In this document: positions 30,011 through 40,625 of the stretch, piece after piece
Layout of the letters: the number at the start of each line of letters is the position of its first letter
Numbering within the stretch: position 1 is the stretch's first letter
NCBI GenBank assembly: GCA_010015655.1
Contig: ML976815.1
Location: 1-59,351 of the forward strand
Direction of reading: 5' to 3'
Source: Bimuria novae-zelandiae CBS 107.79
Lineage: Eukaryota > Ascomycota > Dothideomycetes > Pleosporales > Didymosphaeriaceae
Length of the DNA: 59,351 nt
Translations under genes and position numbers: made by a program
Notes under the pieces: model-generated
Seen by the model: only the letters and a program-made list of their open reading frames with translations
Told to the model about the DNA's origin: nothing
Database searches by the model: none

Positions 30011-32280
30011 TCCCCCGCACTGTCAAAATCTGCCACAGGCGGACTTCTTGCTAGTGGCCAATCGGACGATAGCTCCGATTCTGCATGAACACCGAGATTT
30101 ATGAAGTTTGGCTGTAGATTCTTATACAATCTGCATTTTTACTCGTACTTAACTTAAATTACTTAATAATTGAGCTCTTGGTGGTGTCAATTGACTTGAT
30201 TGTTTGCAGTCGGCGGAGGTGCTCCTGCCAGCACTCAGGGCGTACTTCAGGCCTACACATAGGCAGTTGGCAGAGACTACACCCAAAGCGCGTACGCGGA
30301 GTACGCTGAGGAGGTCGAGGAGACTGTAAATTGCCTTGAACGTGACCCAGAGCTACCCTGGGAGGCTGAGACTTGTGCTGGCGTCGCCCACGCTCCGCAC
30401 AAAGTACACAAGTCTTTGCCTGTTTATACAGGTTTGCGGAGCGATGAGAGCTCTCCTCAGCGACAACGACGTCGTCTGATCTCTTGCGCTTTGCTCCTGC
30501 GTTGCAGAGACGCGTCCCGCAGTCGAAAAGCTGCTCAATGAGGTCGTATAGGAACCTTTTGTGGCCACTCCTTTTAGCGGCGGCAGCGTCAGAGTATAAG
30601 GACAGCCTGTACGCGTTATTAAGCGTCAGGTCAAGCAGAAAGTAGAGCAAAGGTCGCCAGGTACGACGCTTAACTTGCTAGGTCGAGTAATACGCCTTCG
30701 TCTAATCAAAGCGATCAACCTCAGTTTTGTAACAATTGTAGTCGTCAATCATCTGCGGTATGCCCAGCAGCCTCACAGGCTCGTTGCCAAAGGCTTTTTC
30801 AAAGATCCCCTTGTTGTTTTGGCTCATTTTGGAGCGTCGGCGGAGCTTCATGATGACCTGGATCGCTGGTGGCGACTATCGTCAGCGTGCCAAGGCCATA
30901 GTGTTGAGACGACAAACTTACGCTCTGCGACGGTAGAGGCAAAAAGGACGACCTAATTATCTCTCCACGCTGCCTGTAGGACTTCTCCGCTCTTTGACAA
31001 GTCCCATCTGATCTCTCCCCACTCCATGTGCTTTGTAAACTGCGTTTTCAGACGCATAAGGCTGCTCGAAAAGCGCTCCTTTGCCACCTTCTGGCGGGTG
31101 CGCCCTTTGACGCTGACGTCCTCAGCTTGCAACTCCACGCGCGCAGCGTCTTCAAAAGTCTCTTCAGTCGTTGTCTTAGTCGTCCGGACCGTCCCTGCGC
31201 AACCCACGCCTTGCCGCCGCAGGTATTCAAGCATAGGTATAGTGTTGAACAGATTGTCGTCCCACACAATATAGAGACCCGACGGAAAAAGGCGCTGACC
31301 ATCAGCGTCAACGGCGAGGACGAGAGCGACGGGTACTAACTCTGTAGGTGTAAAAGCCTGCGCGTCAGCGTCAGTAAAGGTCAGTAAATTAACAGGGCCG
31401 CGGCCTTTGCCTCTAGCATAAAATAACCAGTTCAGGACGACTCCATCGTTTGCCAGACACCAGATTTTAAAGCCCTCAGGTGTAGGCTTTGTCTTAATGA
31501 TTACCACCTCGCTAGCACGTCCAGTAAATCTGGCAATAGCCTCGTCGACGCAGAGGTGCTTGCCAGGGCGCCAGTACTACAGAGAGCGCGCGCGGAGGAG
31601 CTCTGAGAGATCCCACACCCTGCCAAAAGGTGACTGAAAAGTCTGACTAACTTCCGCAGGGTACAGGTAGCGATCTAGCTGGTGCCAGCGCGTACAGCCC
31701 ATGAAGTCGTTGAGCTTGTGAGTAGGCGCGTTTTTGTGACCGCGACTCCAATATTCTGCCAGCGACGGCTCTCTGTGGACGGCCATATATACGACAATTG
31801 CAAAGTACGTATACAGCTCTCCTAGCGACGTAGGTTTCCAGCCTCTCGCGGAGGGCAGCTGAGGGTGCGCATGAGCAGCGCGATCGTTGGTAAAGTGTGC
31901 AATCTGCTCCATGACCTCGGCGTCGAAAAACAAGTCAAAGAGGGCAATTGGAGAGCCTCTATCAGTACCCTCAGGTAAATCAGCGACTCCAAAAGTATGT
32001 GGGTTGTTAATTTCGAGAGGTCTCCATTGCGGTGGCGGCGTGGACGGTAAGTCAGGTAAAACACCTCGTTTTTGTGAGTATTTTGTGTATTTTACGAAGT
32101 CAGGATCGTTGCTAACGACAGACGCAGGATTTGGCATGTTTGCATGTACTAGCAATTTCAAAAAAGGTCGATTTTGGCTGTAAAACAAAAATTGCCGTCA
32201 TCACAATTCAAATTTGGTGTTGAGATCGACTAGACGCTGATTGGCGCGTCGTTTGTGGCAGATTTTGACAGTGCGGGGGA
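30011..32280 (-). mobile_element. piggyBac-type transposon with C-rich TIRs and a 2-bp target duplication
   Basis: A perfect 29-bp inverted repeat (30009-30037 and 32254-32282, outer part TATCCCCCGCACTGTC) bounds the element. The duplication is TA (element 30011-32280) or AT (element 30012-32279). Only AT restores the reading frame of the interrupted mariner transposase. It carries one transposase gene and is lightly mutated. Confidence 0.88.
30159..32137 (-). pseudogene. piggyBac-type transposase (DDE_Tnp_1_7), intron-containing, four TAG stops
   Basis: It starts at ATG 32137 (MPNPASVVSNDPDF). A 56-nt intron (30921-30866; GTAAGT, branch CTGAC, acceptor CCAG) is intact, and the product would be about 640 aa. 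Motifs: SPIALFDLFFDAEVMEQI and ELYTYFAIVVYMAV (N-terminal helices); first catalytic Asp in KHLCVDEAIARFTGR (about 31546); second in YIVWDDNLFNTIPMLEYL (about 31255); third in AAWRDN (about 30957); then PQMIDDYNCYKTEVDRFD; and a C-terminal Cys-rich zinc region (TCVLCAE, FGCSLCQLPMCRPE, ECWQEHL). In-frame stops are all TAG (31577, 30953, 30702, 30678), as CAG-to-TAG RIP would produce. Otherwise the frame is continuous, so the copy is recent. All three catalytic Asp remain. Confidence 0.88.
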
Positions 32281-32282
32281 TA
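32254..32282 (-). repeat. right TIR of the piggyBac-type element
   Basis: It is the exact inverse complement of 30009-30037 over 29 bp, including the two flanking bases. Confidence 0.92.
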
Positions 32283-32515
32283 CCCAAATCAGTGGCGATT
32301 TCTGGGAAAGTGAGGTTGTATTTTGTCCTAAGAACGACGATAGCAGCTAGCTGGGCTTCGGAAAGCAATCGAGAGCTTTTTTTGGCAGGATTTGAAGCCA
32401 TATTGAGTGAGAAACGTGAGGTTGAAGTGTAGGTGTTGACGCTCTACAGAGCTCTTAGAGGCTCGGAGGCTCGGCGACTCTGTTCCGCTAGTGACGCGCT
32501 AGCTTCTTGGCAAGT

Positions 32516-32550
32516 CACATGACGGCCGACTTTATTGAGATTACCCTTTG
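32516..32550 (-). repeat. right TIR of the mariner-type element
   Basis: It is the inverse of 28539-28573, followed by TA (32551-32552). Confidence 0.93.
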
Positions 32551-32552
32551 TA

Positions 32553-33703
32553 GAAATCGAACTGCTGGTTCATGTCTAGTGCTGTGGGCCGGGTTCCCGC
32601 GCGGGTTGCCTCTACGCGAGCCGCGCTTCCCTGAGGGCAGGTCCCACGTTGGCAGGTTAGGAAATGCGTGTTAAATATTAATGTGGCTGAAACGGTCACG
32701 TGTGTGGCTGGAGCTGGAATCATGCGTTTATAGAGAGAGCCTCCCCCTTCAATACAAATGAGTTCTGCTCAATCACTTGCTTCAACAATGCGGCCTTTCA
32801 GCCCCTGCGCCTTAAGCGCCCGTTCGCCACAATCTGCCCATGCGGGCGAACTCTCTGTGCGGTCGATTCACCCACACGGCCATATCGACCGTAGCGCGAA
32901 CGCCCGCATGCCGAAACAGCCCGTGCCCGACAATCCCGTGCGGTCTATAACGCCGCACCCCTCTTTTATTCCCTGCAGAATGCGCCCGCACTCGCTGAAT
33001 GCTAATACGGGAATCGCCCGTGCACTCTAAAACGCCGTTCGGAGCGGGTCACACCAAAACACGGCCACATAAGAACCTAGTGGGCAGCTTCGCAACATCA
33101 AAGACCAACAAAGCTCAGGGAACGTATTCCAACCCTAATGGCACGAGGGCAAGCTAGCATATACGTGGAATGCACACCAGGGGGAGACTGAAGGTATTGC
33201 AGCCGCAAATCACAAGCAAACATGCCTCTGCGAGCAGGAATGGTAATTAAAGAACAAAACACAGGCGCGGATACATCACTTCTTGAGGCGAGATGTAGGG
33301 TAGTCGTAGATAGCCAGATCACAAACGGAGGCGAGGGCACTGCTGGCTATACCTTTGGTGTACGCCGAGGGGCCACCACTCCTTCGACACGGGGAAGGGT
33401 GACAGCGACGAGGCTGTCTGTTCGTCTGCAGTATGTTGTGGCACCGATGGTAGCATGCCAGGTGTCAGTGAGCGCCTTGTCTTTAGGGCTTGAAAAAGAA
33501 TTCAGCCTTATCAATGCAGTGCTTGGTCAACTTACGATGCGCATCATACTGTACGCCTTGACAACCTCAACTCTGGCTATTGCATGACCAATGATATGGC
33601 ATGGTGCTGAGTGCACAAATATCCCTTCATCGGTGCCGAGTGATGCTATCGTCAGCGGGCGAGTCTGTGGCGCTGCTAGCAGTCAACATCCTCAGTTCCC
33701 TGC
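32553..33703. other. GC-balanced region without a firm gene
   Basis: A 90-codon frame at 32758-33030 (MSSAQSLASTMRPFSPC) has a TATA-like TTTATAG about 30 bp upstream but a composition (Arg/Pro/His/Ser) typical of chance coding in GC-rich DNA. A 121-codon frame at 33222-33587 overlaps an equally open reverse frame. I support neither as a gene. Confidence 0.35.
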
Positions 33704-34018
33704 TTACAAAGAAGTGACTGATGTCTCGAGGCGGTCTCTAAGACCAGCCGGATCACTCTCTAGATAGCTAACCTCCCTCCCTGGGGTTAGAACATCCCAC
33801 CGCGCAAAACCACGAAAAATTTCAAGCAACATTACTTTGTATCCCGGCATCCCATAGAATTCGAATCCGTCTGTCAATATGCTCTAGTTATAGCACGATT
33901 CACCGCCATAGTCAGACACTAAAATTACAGCAGTGTTCGTTATACTTTCAGGCATTCTGTCTACAGCGCTGGTAGCTGCGACGACAACAATATGAGGCTG
34001 TAGAGCTCCACACAAAAG
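33704..34018 (-). pseudogene. 3' part of an unrecognised gene with one RIP-type stop
   Basis: Reading from 34018 (just after a possible AATAG acceptor) the minus strand gives 104 residues with strong protein character: PHIVVVAATSAVDRMPES, VILVSDYGGESCYN, one TAG, then SILTDGFEFYGMPGYKVMLL, EIFRGFARWDVLTPGREV and YLESDPAGLRDRLETSV, ending at TAA 33704. The single stop (probably CAG to TAG) and the AT-rich DNA starting immediately upstream suggest a real gene whose 5' part was lost or mutated when element D settled there. An alternative splice at 33707 would add about 15 residues. I do not recognise the family. Confidence 0.5.
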
Positions 34019-34142
34019 CTATTATCACGAGATTTTTTAGTGGAGAGGTTTCCTAGGTCTGCAGATAATTGCTAGCGACTTAGATTATAGATATTTACTT
34101 AGTGTTCTAACTAGACAGCCACTGCGCGATAATAGCGTTAAA

Positions 34143-34192
34143 TAACTTTTTAGTATCTTATGACACCTGCTCCTCGAGTATAGCCCCTTATA
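34143..34192 (+). repeat. 50-bp direct repeat, left copy (putative LTR end of D)
   Basis: It is about 88% identical to 41313-41362 (shared core CACCTGCTCCTC and TAGCCCCTTATA). Differences are mostly transitions. Confidence 0.65.
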
Positions 34193-34299
34193 TTTTATAT
34201 TAGCTTCCTATACTATCCCTGCGCGAGCATTAATTAACGTTAGGTTAAACGTTATTAAGCCTCTAGATAAAAAGATAGAGCTACAAGACTAATAGTTAT

Positions 34300-35390
34300 T
34301 AAGTAGGAGGTGGAGGCATGCACAACACAAACAAGATACTACTACTAAACTACTTTTAGAATAAAGAAGCTACTAAATTATCCTTTAAAGCTAGCAATAT
34401 GGAAGAGCTAAGAGATTAGAATACTAGATATTTAAAGAGAGAACTCTATATAGTGCCTAAACTAGAGTTAGATAATAAAAGACTAAGTCTAGTAAATTAA
34501 AGATATAACTATCTACGCTATTAAAAAGCTATAAGGCGATTAGACTAATAAAGAAGTAGAAGCTAGTATACGTAAAATACTAGCCTAATATAATTAGCTA
34601 TCCTTAGCTACTAACATGTACCTATAATAAGTATTAGCTAAAGCATAGGAATAGATAAAGCCCTTAAAGGCGTCCCCTCTACTAGTAGATATATTACCCG
34701 AACCCTAATTAGCCTAGCAAGAGATAGCGAAGGTAATATAGCTAATACTTAGTTAGCTAGAGGCACTAGAGGGTTAGGCCTTCCTAGTATCCCCTACACC
34801 TTCGCCTATCTAACTAATGCCTACGATACTAACTGCCACTCGAAAGACAAAGTAGTTAGACCCTAAGCTCTTTAATAAGGACTAGAGCAAGTACGCAGCC
34901 TTCCGCTATAAGATATAAGAAAAGCTACGCTATAATTTTAAAGGATAATTAAAGTAAAATAAAATTACTTATAGAGTTAAGAGGTATATGATAGGAGCAA
35001 TTAAAGTAGTCATACTCTAAATAACTACTTATTAGGCTACTAGTAGCACTTAAGACGCCTAGGCCTTCTTTAACTAATAATTTAATAATCCTTTATTACG
35101 AACTAAGGTCCGCGATTAACTAAGTAGGATTTATTAAGGTAGATAGCTAGTAATAGACTACTTTTAAAAGTTTAACTAATTAGTGCTTAAATCCCACGAA
35201 GCTTATAGCACTACTAATAAGAAAAATTAATTTTTATAAGAATTTAATTAGGAAGTTAAGAAGAGCTTAGTAGCTATAAACGTAATAGGGACTCTAACGT
35301 TTAAAGAGTACACTACGTAGGCTATTAGTGTTACAGACAACCTCTATAGAGCTAGCCTAAATAGGAGACTAACACCCTAAACTATAGTTA
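34300..35390 (+). pseudogene. Gag of D, first part, RIP-inactivated
   Basis: The most legible part is 34850-35380: FNKDQSKYTAFRYKI, LRYNFKGQLKQNKITY, TQDAQAFFNQQFNNPLL, DQLSRIYQG, then EFNQEVKKSLVAINV and YTTQAISVTDNLYRASLNRR, a retrotransposon Gag domain. Stops are frequent. It is cut at 35390 by a solo LTR. Confidence 0.8.
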
Positions 35391-35837
35391 TGTTATGAGG
35401 TGCTCACACCTTGGTCCGATCTAGGTTAGGGTAGTAAGGCTAAAGTAACACTTTATAAATTATTTAATAATATAAATTAATGCGACACTTAGCGTGTGGC
35501 TATATAACTTAATTTTATAATAAATAAAATAACTATTAGTTTGTATAAGAGAACGTACTCGTATAAAAGATATTTTAGTTAACTATAAGGAGCGTAATAT
35601 AGAAAACAGCCTTATAGATATATCCTCCTTATCCTATAAAATCTCATAGTATCCCATATCCTTGTTCCGTGGGATCCTATAGGATATATTGGGACGTCAC
35701 GTGACTAAGGTCACGTAGTCCCATGCTATCCTATAGTCTTGGCGTCTAAGATAGCCTAGGACATTACGTTAGCCCAGGTGGGGCCCAAGTGCCGTTATAA
35801 GGCCCGTCGTCCCACCACCGACTTCTGGACCGTAACA
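35391..35837 (-). repeat. solo LTR, family B (447 bp)
   Basis: On the minus strand it runs TGTTACGGTCCAGAAGTCG...TCATAACA. The duplication AGTTA flanks it (35386-35390 and 35838-35842). The inverse copy is at 36569-37014. Confidence 0.92.
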
Positions 35838-36563
35838 AGTTAAATAGTAACCTAGCTAGTTATTACCCTCTTTTAAGCCTATAAACTGAAAGCCTATGCG
35901 AGTAAACTAAATAGCGTTTAAATAAAAGATAGCACCTAAGCTAATGTTAAAAAAACGCTTGCGTTATAAAGAAGAATAATTTTATTTTTACTATAAAAAG
36001 ATATGTGTGAGGACGGGCACAGGCTCCTGCATCAAGAGAGTAGATGAGGTAGGTTGGCTCTATTTCAGCTACACTAAGATGAGGAGACTGTAGGTACACA
36101 GGCCTGCGGCGCTTTTATGCGCTGCCGCTCGGCACGGAACATCTATCTATCCGAGATAGCTACACTGGGTGCGTGGGTAGCTGCGCCCAGGCGTGAGGCA
36201 GCTGCACCCAGGCGTGAGGCAGTCGCGCCTCTCACGCGAGGTCATGTGTCCTGCCGGCATGCCAGGCCGTCACAATATGGTATATTAATTAGGGATACTA
36301 CTAACCCTCTACCCTTTAGAAAGAGCTACCTAGTGAGCGTGTAGCAAGGGTGTCTAAAGCTAGGCTAAGAACGCTAAAGGTAGAGGATAAGCTATTTAAT
36401 ATTAAGTTAAAAAAAAGTAGCCCCTAGCTAAAGTTACTACTAGGGATAAGAAGTAGCCCGAACAACGCTTAAAAATAAGTAAAAGGAGTTTAAAGGAAAG
36501 CATATAAGGTTACTACCTCTTACTATATACGCGATAGTTAATAAAATTTATATTATTTTTATA
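35838..36563 (+). pseudogene. Gag of D, C-terminal zinc-knuckle part, split by a solo LTR
   Basis: Before the inserted LTR the frame ends FYFYYKKI; after it (36280 on) it continues WYINQGYYQPSTLQKELPSE. Reading Tyr as mutated Cys/His, this is a CCHC knuckle interrupted in the middle. Lys-rich sequence follows. Confidence 0.6.
36006..36274. repeat. solo LTR, 269 bp, GC-rich
   Basis: It runs TGTGAGGACGGG...GGCCGTCACA and is flanked by ATATG (36001-36005 and 36275-36279). It is not RIP-mutated. Inside is a duplicated 21-bp unit (GCAGCTGCACCCAGGCGTGA and neighbours, about 36178-36222). No other copy is in the window; orientation is unknown. Confidence 0.88.
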
Positions 36564-36568
36564 CTTAT

Positions 36569-37014
36569 GGTTACGGTCCAGAAGTCGAAGGTGGGACGCG
36601 AGCCTTATAACGATAACCAGGCCCCACCTTAGGCTTACGTAACGTCCCAGGCTGTCTCAGACGCCAAGACCATAGTACATTATAGGACCACGTGACCTTG
36701 GTCACGTAACGTCCCAGATTATCTCATAGGATCCCACGAGGCTAGGATATAGGATACCATGGGACCCTATAGGACAAGGAGGATATATATACAGGACGAT
36801 TTCCTTTATACGCTCCTTATAGTTAACTTATATATCTTCTATGCAAGTACGTTCTTTTATATAAACTAATAGTTATCTTATTTATTATAAGATTAAATTA
36901 TATAGCCACGCGCTAAGTGTCGCATTAACTTATACTATTAAATAATCTATAAAGTGCTACTTTAACCTTACCGCCCTAATCCGGATCGGACAAAGGTGTT
37001 AGCGCCTTATAACA
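36569..37014 (+). repeat. solo LTR, family B (446 bp)
   Basis: It starts GGTTACGGTCCAGAAGTCG (first base changed from T) and ends CGCCTTATAACA. The duplication CTTAT flanks it (36564-36568 and 37015-37019). Confidence 0.9.
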
Positions 37015-37019
37015 CTTAT

Positions 37020-40000
37020 TAATAGTGCATGCCTAACCTACTTAATTATATTTAAGAGCTTTATTTAGCAAGCAAAACTAAAGCGTCTTAAAATTACTCT
37101 TATTACTATTAAAGGAATTAATAGAATCCTAACTACTACGCAAGTAGTAGTTAAGTATAAAATTAATTTATATAGATATATAGAGATAGGTTAGGAGTAT
37201 AAGACTAAAGACGATTTAGAGGATATTATCCTAGGAAGGAGCTAGATAGAGAAGAACGAGGTTACTATCGCGCTAACTAAGAAGTTAGTGTACCTTTACT
37301 TAAAGAAAATACAGATTAGGAGCAGTAAAGGGAAGCTTCCCCTATATAATATAGTGAAAATTAGTACTATAGCCTTCTAAATATTAATTAAGAAGTCTAA
37401 AGTTTCTATAAGCGGAATCTAAATCTTTGCGGCTTTAATAGCTAATATTTATAAAGCCCTTACACCTAGGCTAAACATTAATATACTATTACTAGTCCTA
37501 GAGTAATAAAAAAAGTATACCTCCTTATTTAATCTAAAGAAAGTAAACGCCCTACTGCCTGTCTAAACTAGAATTAACTACGCTATTAAACTAGTTAAGA
37601 AGGATAGTAAGAGGCCTAAATCTCTATAGGGGCTACTATATAGCCTATTAAGAGTGGAGCTCCTTGTCCTTTAGAAGGAATTACTATCCTTACTAGATAA
37701 GGAATTTATTTAAGCAAGCAATTTACTTACTATGTTATTAGTTCTATTTATAAGGAAACATGAAGGGGGTCTCTAACTATACGTTAACTATTAGGCCCTA
37801 AATATATTAATTAAGAAGAATTACTACTTTCGTCTCCTAATTTAGGAAACTTTTTAAAATATTATAAAAGTAAAATAGTTTATTAAGCTTAACGTTATCA
37901 CTGCTTTCTACAAGATTAGGATAAGAGAAGGCGACGAGTGGCTTATAATATTTTAAATACGCTTTAGACTATTTAAATAGTTTATTACACTATTTAGTTT
38001 AGCAAACGCTCTAAGCACTTTTTAAAGGTATATTAACTAGATACTACGCGAGTTCCTAGACGATTTCTGCACAGTATACCTGGATAATATCCTTATTTAC
38101 ACTAATGGCTCTCTAAATAAGCATTAGGCGCAAGTAGATTAGGTTCTATTTAGGTTAAGTAAAGCAGGATTATTTATTAATATCCGTAAGTATAAATTTA
38201 AAGTAAAGACTACTAAGTACTTAGGCTTTATTATTAGGGCTGGAAAAGGAATTTAAATAGACCTTACAAAGATTAAAGTATTTAGAGAATAAAAGGCTCT
38301 AATAAATATTAAAGGCCTCTAATTATTCCTTAGATTTATAAACTTCTACTAGATATTTATTAAAGATTTTACTAGTACCGCGGCTTCTCTTACTTGCCTA
38401 ATAAGGGACGTTACCTTCTAGTAGACTAAGGAAGAGCAAGAGGCGTTTAATAGGTTAAAAAAGATTTTTATCTCTAAGTCCATACTAGCTTAATTCTATT
38501 TAGAATAGGATATAGTTATTAAGTATAACTCCTTTAAGTGTATTGTTAGAGGAGTGCTTTCTTAGGATAATAATTAAAAAATACTACGTCCCTGCGTCTA
38601 CTTCTCCCGCAAAAACTTACCAGCGAAATATAACTATAAGATCTATAATAAGGAACTCCTAGTAATAATTAAAAGCCTAAAGGAATAAAAACCTAATCTA
38701 TAATTAGTAAAGAGCTTTAAAGTTATTATAAACTATAAGAACCTTAAGTACTTTATAAAGCTGCGCATACTAAATAAAAGATAAGTATACTAAATAGATA
38801 AACTTAGCTAGTATAATATTAAAATTCTATATGGACTTAGGAAGCCTTATATCCGAATAGATATACTATTTTATTAAAAATAGGATATTTTAAATAGAGT
38901 TTAAAATAAATAAATAAGGTAACGATTAGTACAAGTGCTAAGACTAACTACTTAGTATTATAAAAACTACTCTAAAAGACCTTTTAAATTAGATAAACTA
39001 GTATTATCTATAGTACTCTAGATATCTATAGCTAGGACCCCTACTAAACTAAATGCTAATTAGGATAATGAGTATCCTACCAACGCCGCGGCACTTGGAG
39101 AAGGCGAGTAGAATAAACTAAAGACGCTCTAGTAGTAGGCTATATAAGAGGATATATTACTTTAAAAAGCTAAGGTAGTAGTTCTAAACTATATAAGGCG
39201 TTTCCCTATTACCCTATAGCTTAACTATTTAATCTCTAAATACTACTTAGACAGGACTAACTTATTCTTTTAAATTAGAAGATAGATACCTATTAGCGAG
39301 CCCTTACGTATAAAGTTAATTAACTTAGCAAACGCGTCTATAGTTATAGGCTACTTAGGCTAAGAAGTTATGTATAAAATCCTTGCCCACAATTACTTCT
39401 AGCCTAGCATATTAAGTAATATTTAGAAATACGTGCGGAACTGCAACGTGGGTGAAAAGACTAAGCCTTAGCAAGATAGCTTATATAGCCTGCTAAAGCC
39501 TCTCTTAATCCTTAATTAAATATACAAAGAAATTTTTATTAACTTTATTATAGAACTGCCCGAGAGTAATAGAAAGATAAACTAAATAGTTATTACTTAC
39601 TAACTAAGTTAGGACGTGGTATTTGTCCCTCTTATAAATATTAAGATAGAGATAGTTGTTTAGGTATTTATTAAATACGTAATAGCCTACTATTAGCTCC
39701 TAGACGCTATTACCTCTAATTAAGGTAGTTAGTTTATAAGTAATCTCTAGACCTAGCTCTACTAAGTCTTAAATATTAACTAGAAACTCTCGACAACTTT
39801 CTACCCCTAAACTAATAAAAGTACTAAATAGATAAATAGTATATAGGAGGTATATATCTAGGCTTTTACTAATTAGGCTTAAGATAATTAGGCGCGGCTC
39901 TACCTAATAGCCTAGATTATAATTTAAGGATAAAAAGTAATATTAACTAAGATCTTCCCCTTCTTTTTATAGTATAAGTTTAACGTTAATTTAGGATAGC

Positions 40001-40615
40001 TAGAAACGTTAACCGAACGGCTATTAGCCACGAATACGGCATAATAAAGTAGCTATAAAAAAGCTAAGTTAATTATAAAAAAGCTTTAAGGTGTAGTTAA
40101 ACTAGCATAAGCATGTATAGTAATAGCCTAATAAAAATAAGAATACTAGGCTAATTAGCACTAAAAATATCTATCTAATTATAAGTTAGAGATAAAATAT
40201 TTCTACGTCTAGATAGCTAATTATTTACTAGCTAAATATTAAAGAAGCTAGACTAAAGGAACGCTAAGTATACTATTACTAAAGTAATTAATAGTTATAT
40301 TATCCGCCTTAACACGCCTCTAGGACTAAAAAATAAATTTTATATTAATAGACTATAGCTTGCTAGGATAGACCTATTTTTTAGCTAGTTATAAAATAAC
40401 TTCTAGCTATAGCCCTTGCAGGTTAAAGGATAATTAGAGTGCTAGATTAAGGAAATTCTTAGCGAAATGCGGAGATAACAAGGCCAAGGTTAGAAATTAT
40501 AGTATAAGGCTAAGTAGAAAGGCTATCTCCTGCCTACCTTAGAGCTAGCAGAGGCCCTGCGCGACACAGAGGCGTTAACCTGCTAAAAAGAGTTTTTAGC
40601 CCTATATAGGACTAG
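37020..40615 (+). pseudogene. Pol of D: protease, RT, RNase H, integrase, chromodomain
   Basis: The protease remnant has DDLEDIILGRSW. RT (37700-38500): ASNLLTMLLVLFIRKHEGGL, KLNVITAFYKIRI, active site YLDNILIY at 38077-38100 (Asp to Asn), YLGFIIRAGKGI. RNase H: KYNYKIYNKELLVIIKSLK. Integrase (39300-40300): AHNYF-PSI, NCNVGEKTKP (zinc finger, partly changed), GSQFISN near 39730, KLSTTFYPQTNKSTK. Chromodomain (40420-40610): LECQIKEILSEMR, GYLLPTLELAEALRDTEAL, preceding FLALYRTRDG. Dozens of TAG/TAA stops. The architecture defines a chromovirus of the Ty3/Gypsy group; this copy is inactive. Confidence 0.9.
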
Positions 40616-40625
40616 GGATGGTACA

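Larger units (their letters stand above)
28668..32401 (-). pseudogene. mariner-type transposase, interrupted and RIP-inactivated
   Basis: The frame starts at ATG 32401 (MASNPAKKSSRLLSEAQLA), is broken at codon 41 by the nested element, resumes at about 30010 and ends at 28668; the joined frame is 487 codons. The insertion splits the helix-turn-helix TFPEIATDLG / ITDHACGKAFRR. Next come PPGRPVKV, TVYNIAREHRDK, then DDE_3-type catalytic blocks: a degraded first block (IIFVYYNKISKSI), DNVRLH (second Asp intact), and PPNSPDLHLIKR, where the usual Glu is Lys. About 20 TAG/TAA stops lie between 29660 and 28900. The C-terminus (YECLSSSKEAKKAAEQYIKE) is clean. The enzyme would cut at the TIRs and insert at TA. 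Confidence 0.88.
28539..32550 (-). mobile_element. Tc1/mariner-type DNA transposon with nested piggyBac-type element
   Basis: 35-bp terminal inverted repeats (28539-28573 and 32516-32550, starting CAAAGGGTAATCTC, one mismatch) are flanked by TA on both sides (28537-28538 and 32551-32552), as expected for this superfamily. Without the nested 2.27-kb element it is about 1.74 kb and holds one transposase gene. The centre is heavily RIP-mutated, the ends hardly at all. Confidence 0.93.

Noticed and set aside
29827..30054. 75-codon plus-strand frame sharing IPRTVKICH with the reverse strand at 32201-32401
   Set aside because: The similarity is the inverted repeat of the nested transposon, read in opposite directions; it is not a gene.
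32241..32432. Plus-strand frame MARRLWQILTVRGIP
   Set aside because: It is the antisense of the mariner transposase N-terminus plus TIR sequence.
33222..33587. 121-codon plus-strand frame
   Set aside because: It overlaps reverse-strand frames of similar length and has no recognisable motif; the real protein-like signal nearby is on the minus strand at 33704-34018.
33530..33680. Minus-strand stretch reading LGTDEGIFVHSAPCHIIGHA with a GTAAGT after it, considered as an exon
   Set aside because: It has no start codon, cannot be spliced in frame to the 33704-34018 segment, and is short enough to be chance.
35391..37014. Inverted pair of family-B LTRs read as one element in hairpin form
   Set aside because: Each LTR has its own different target duplication (AGTTA and CTTAT) and Gag of D continues between them, so they are two separate insertions.
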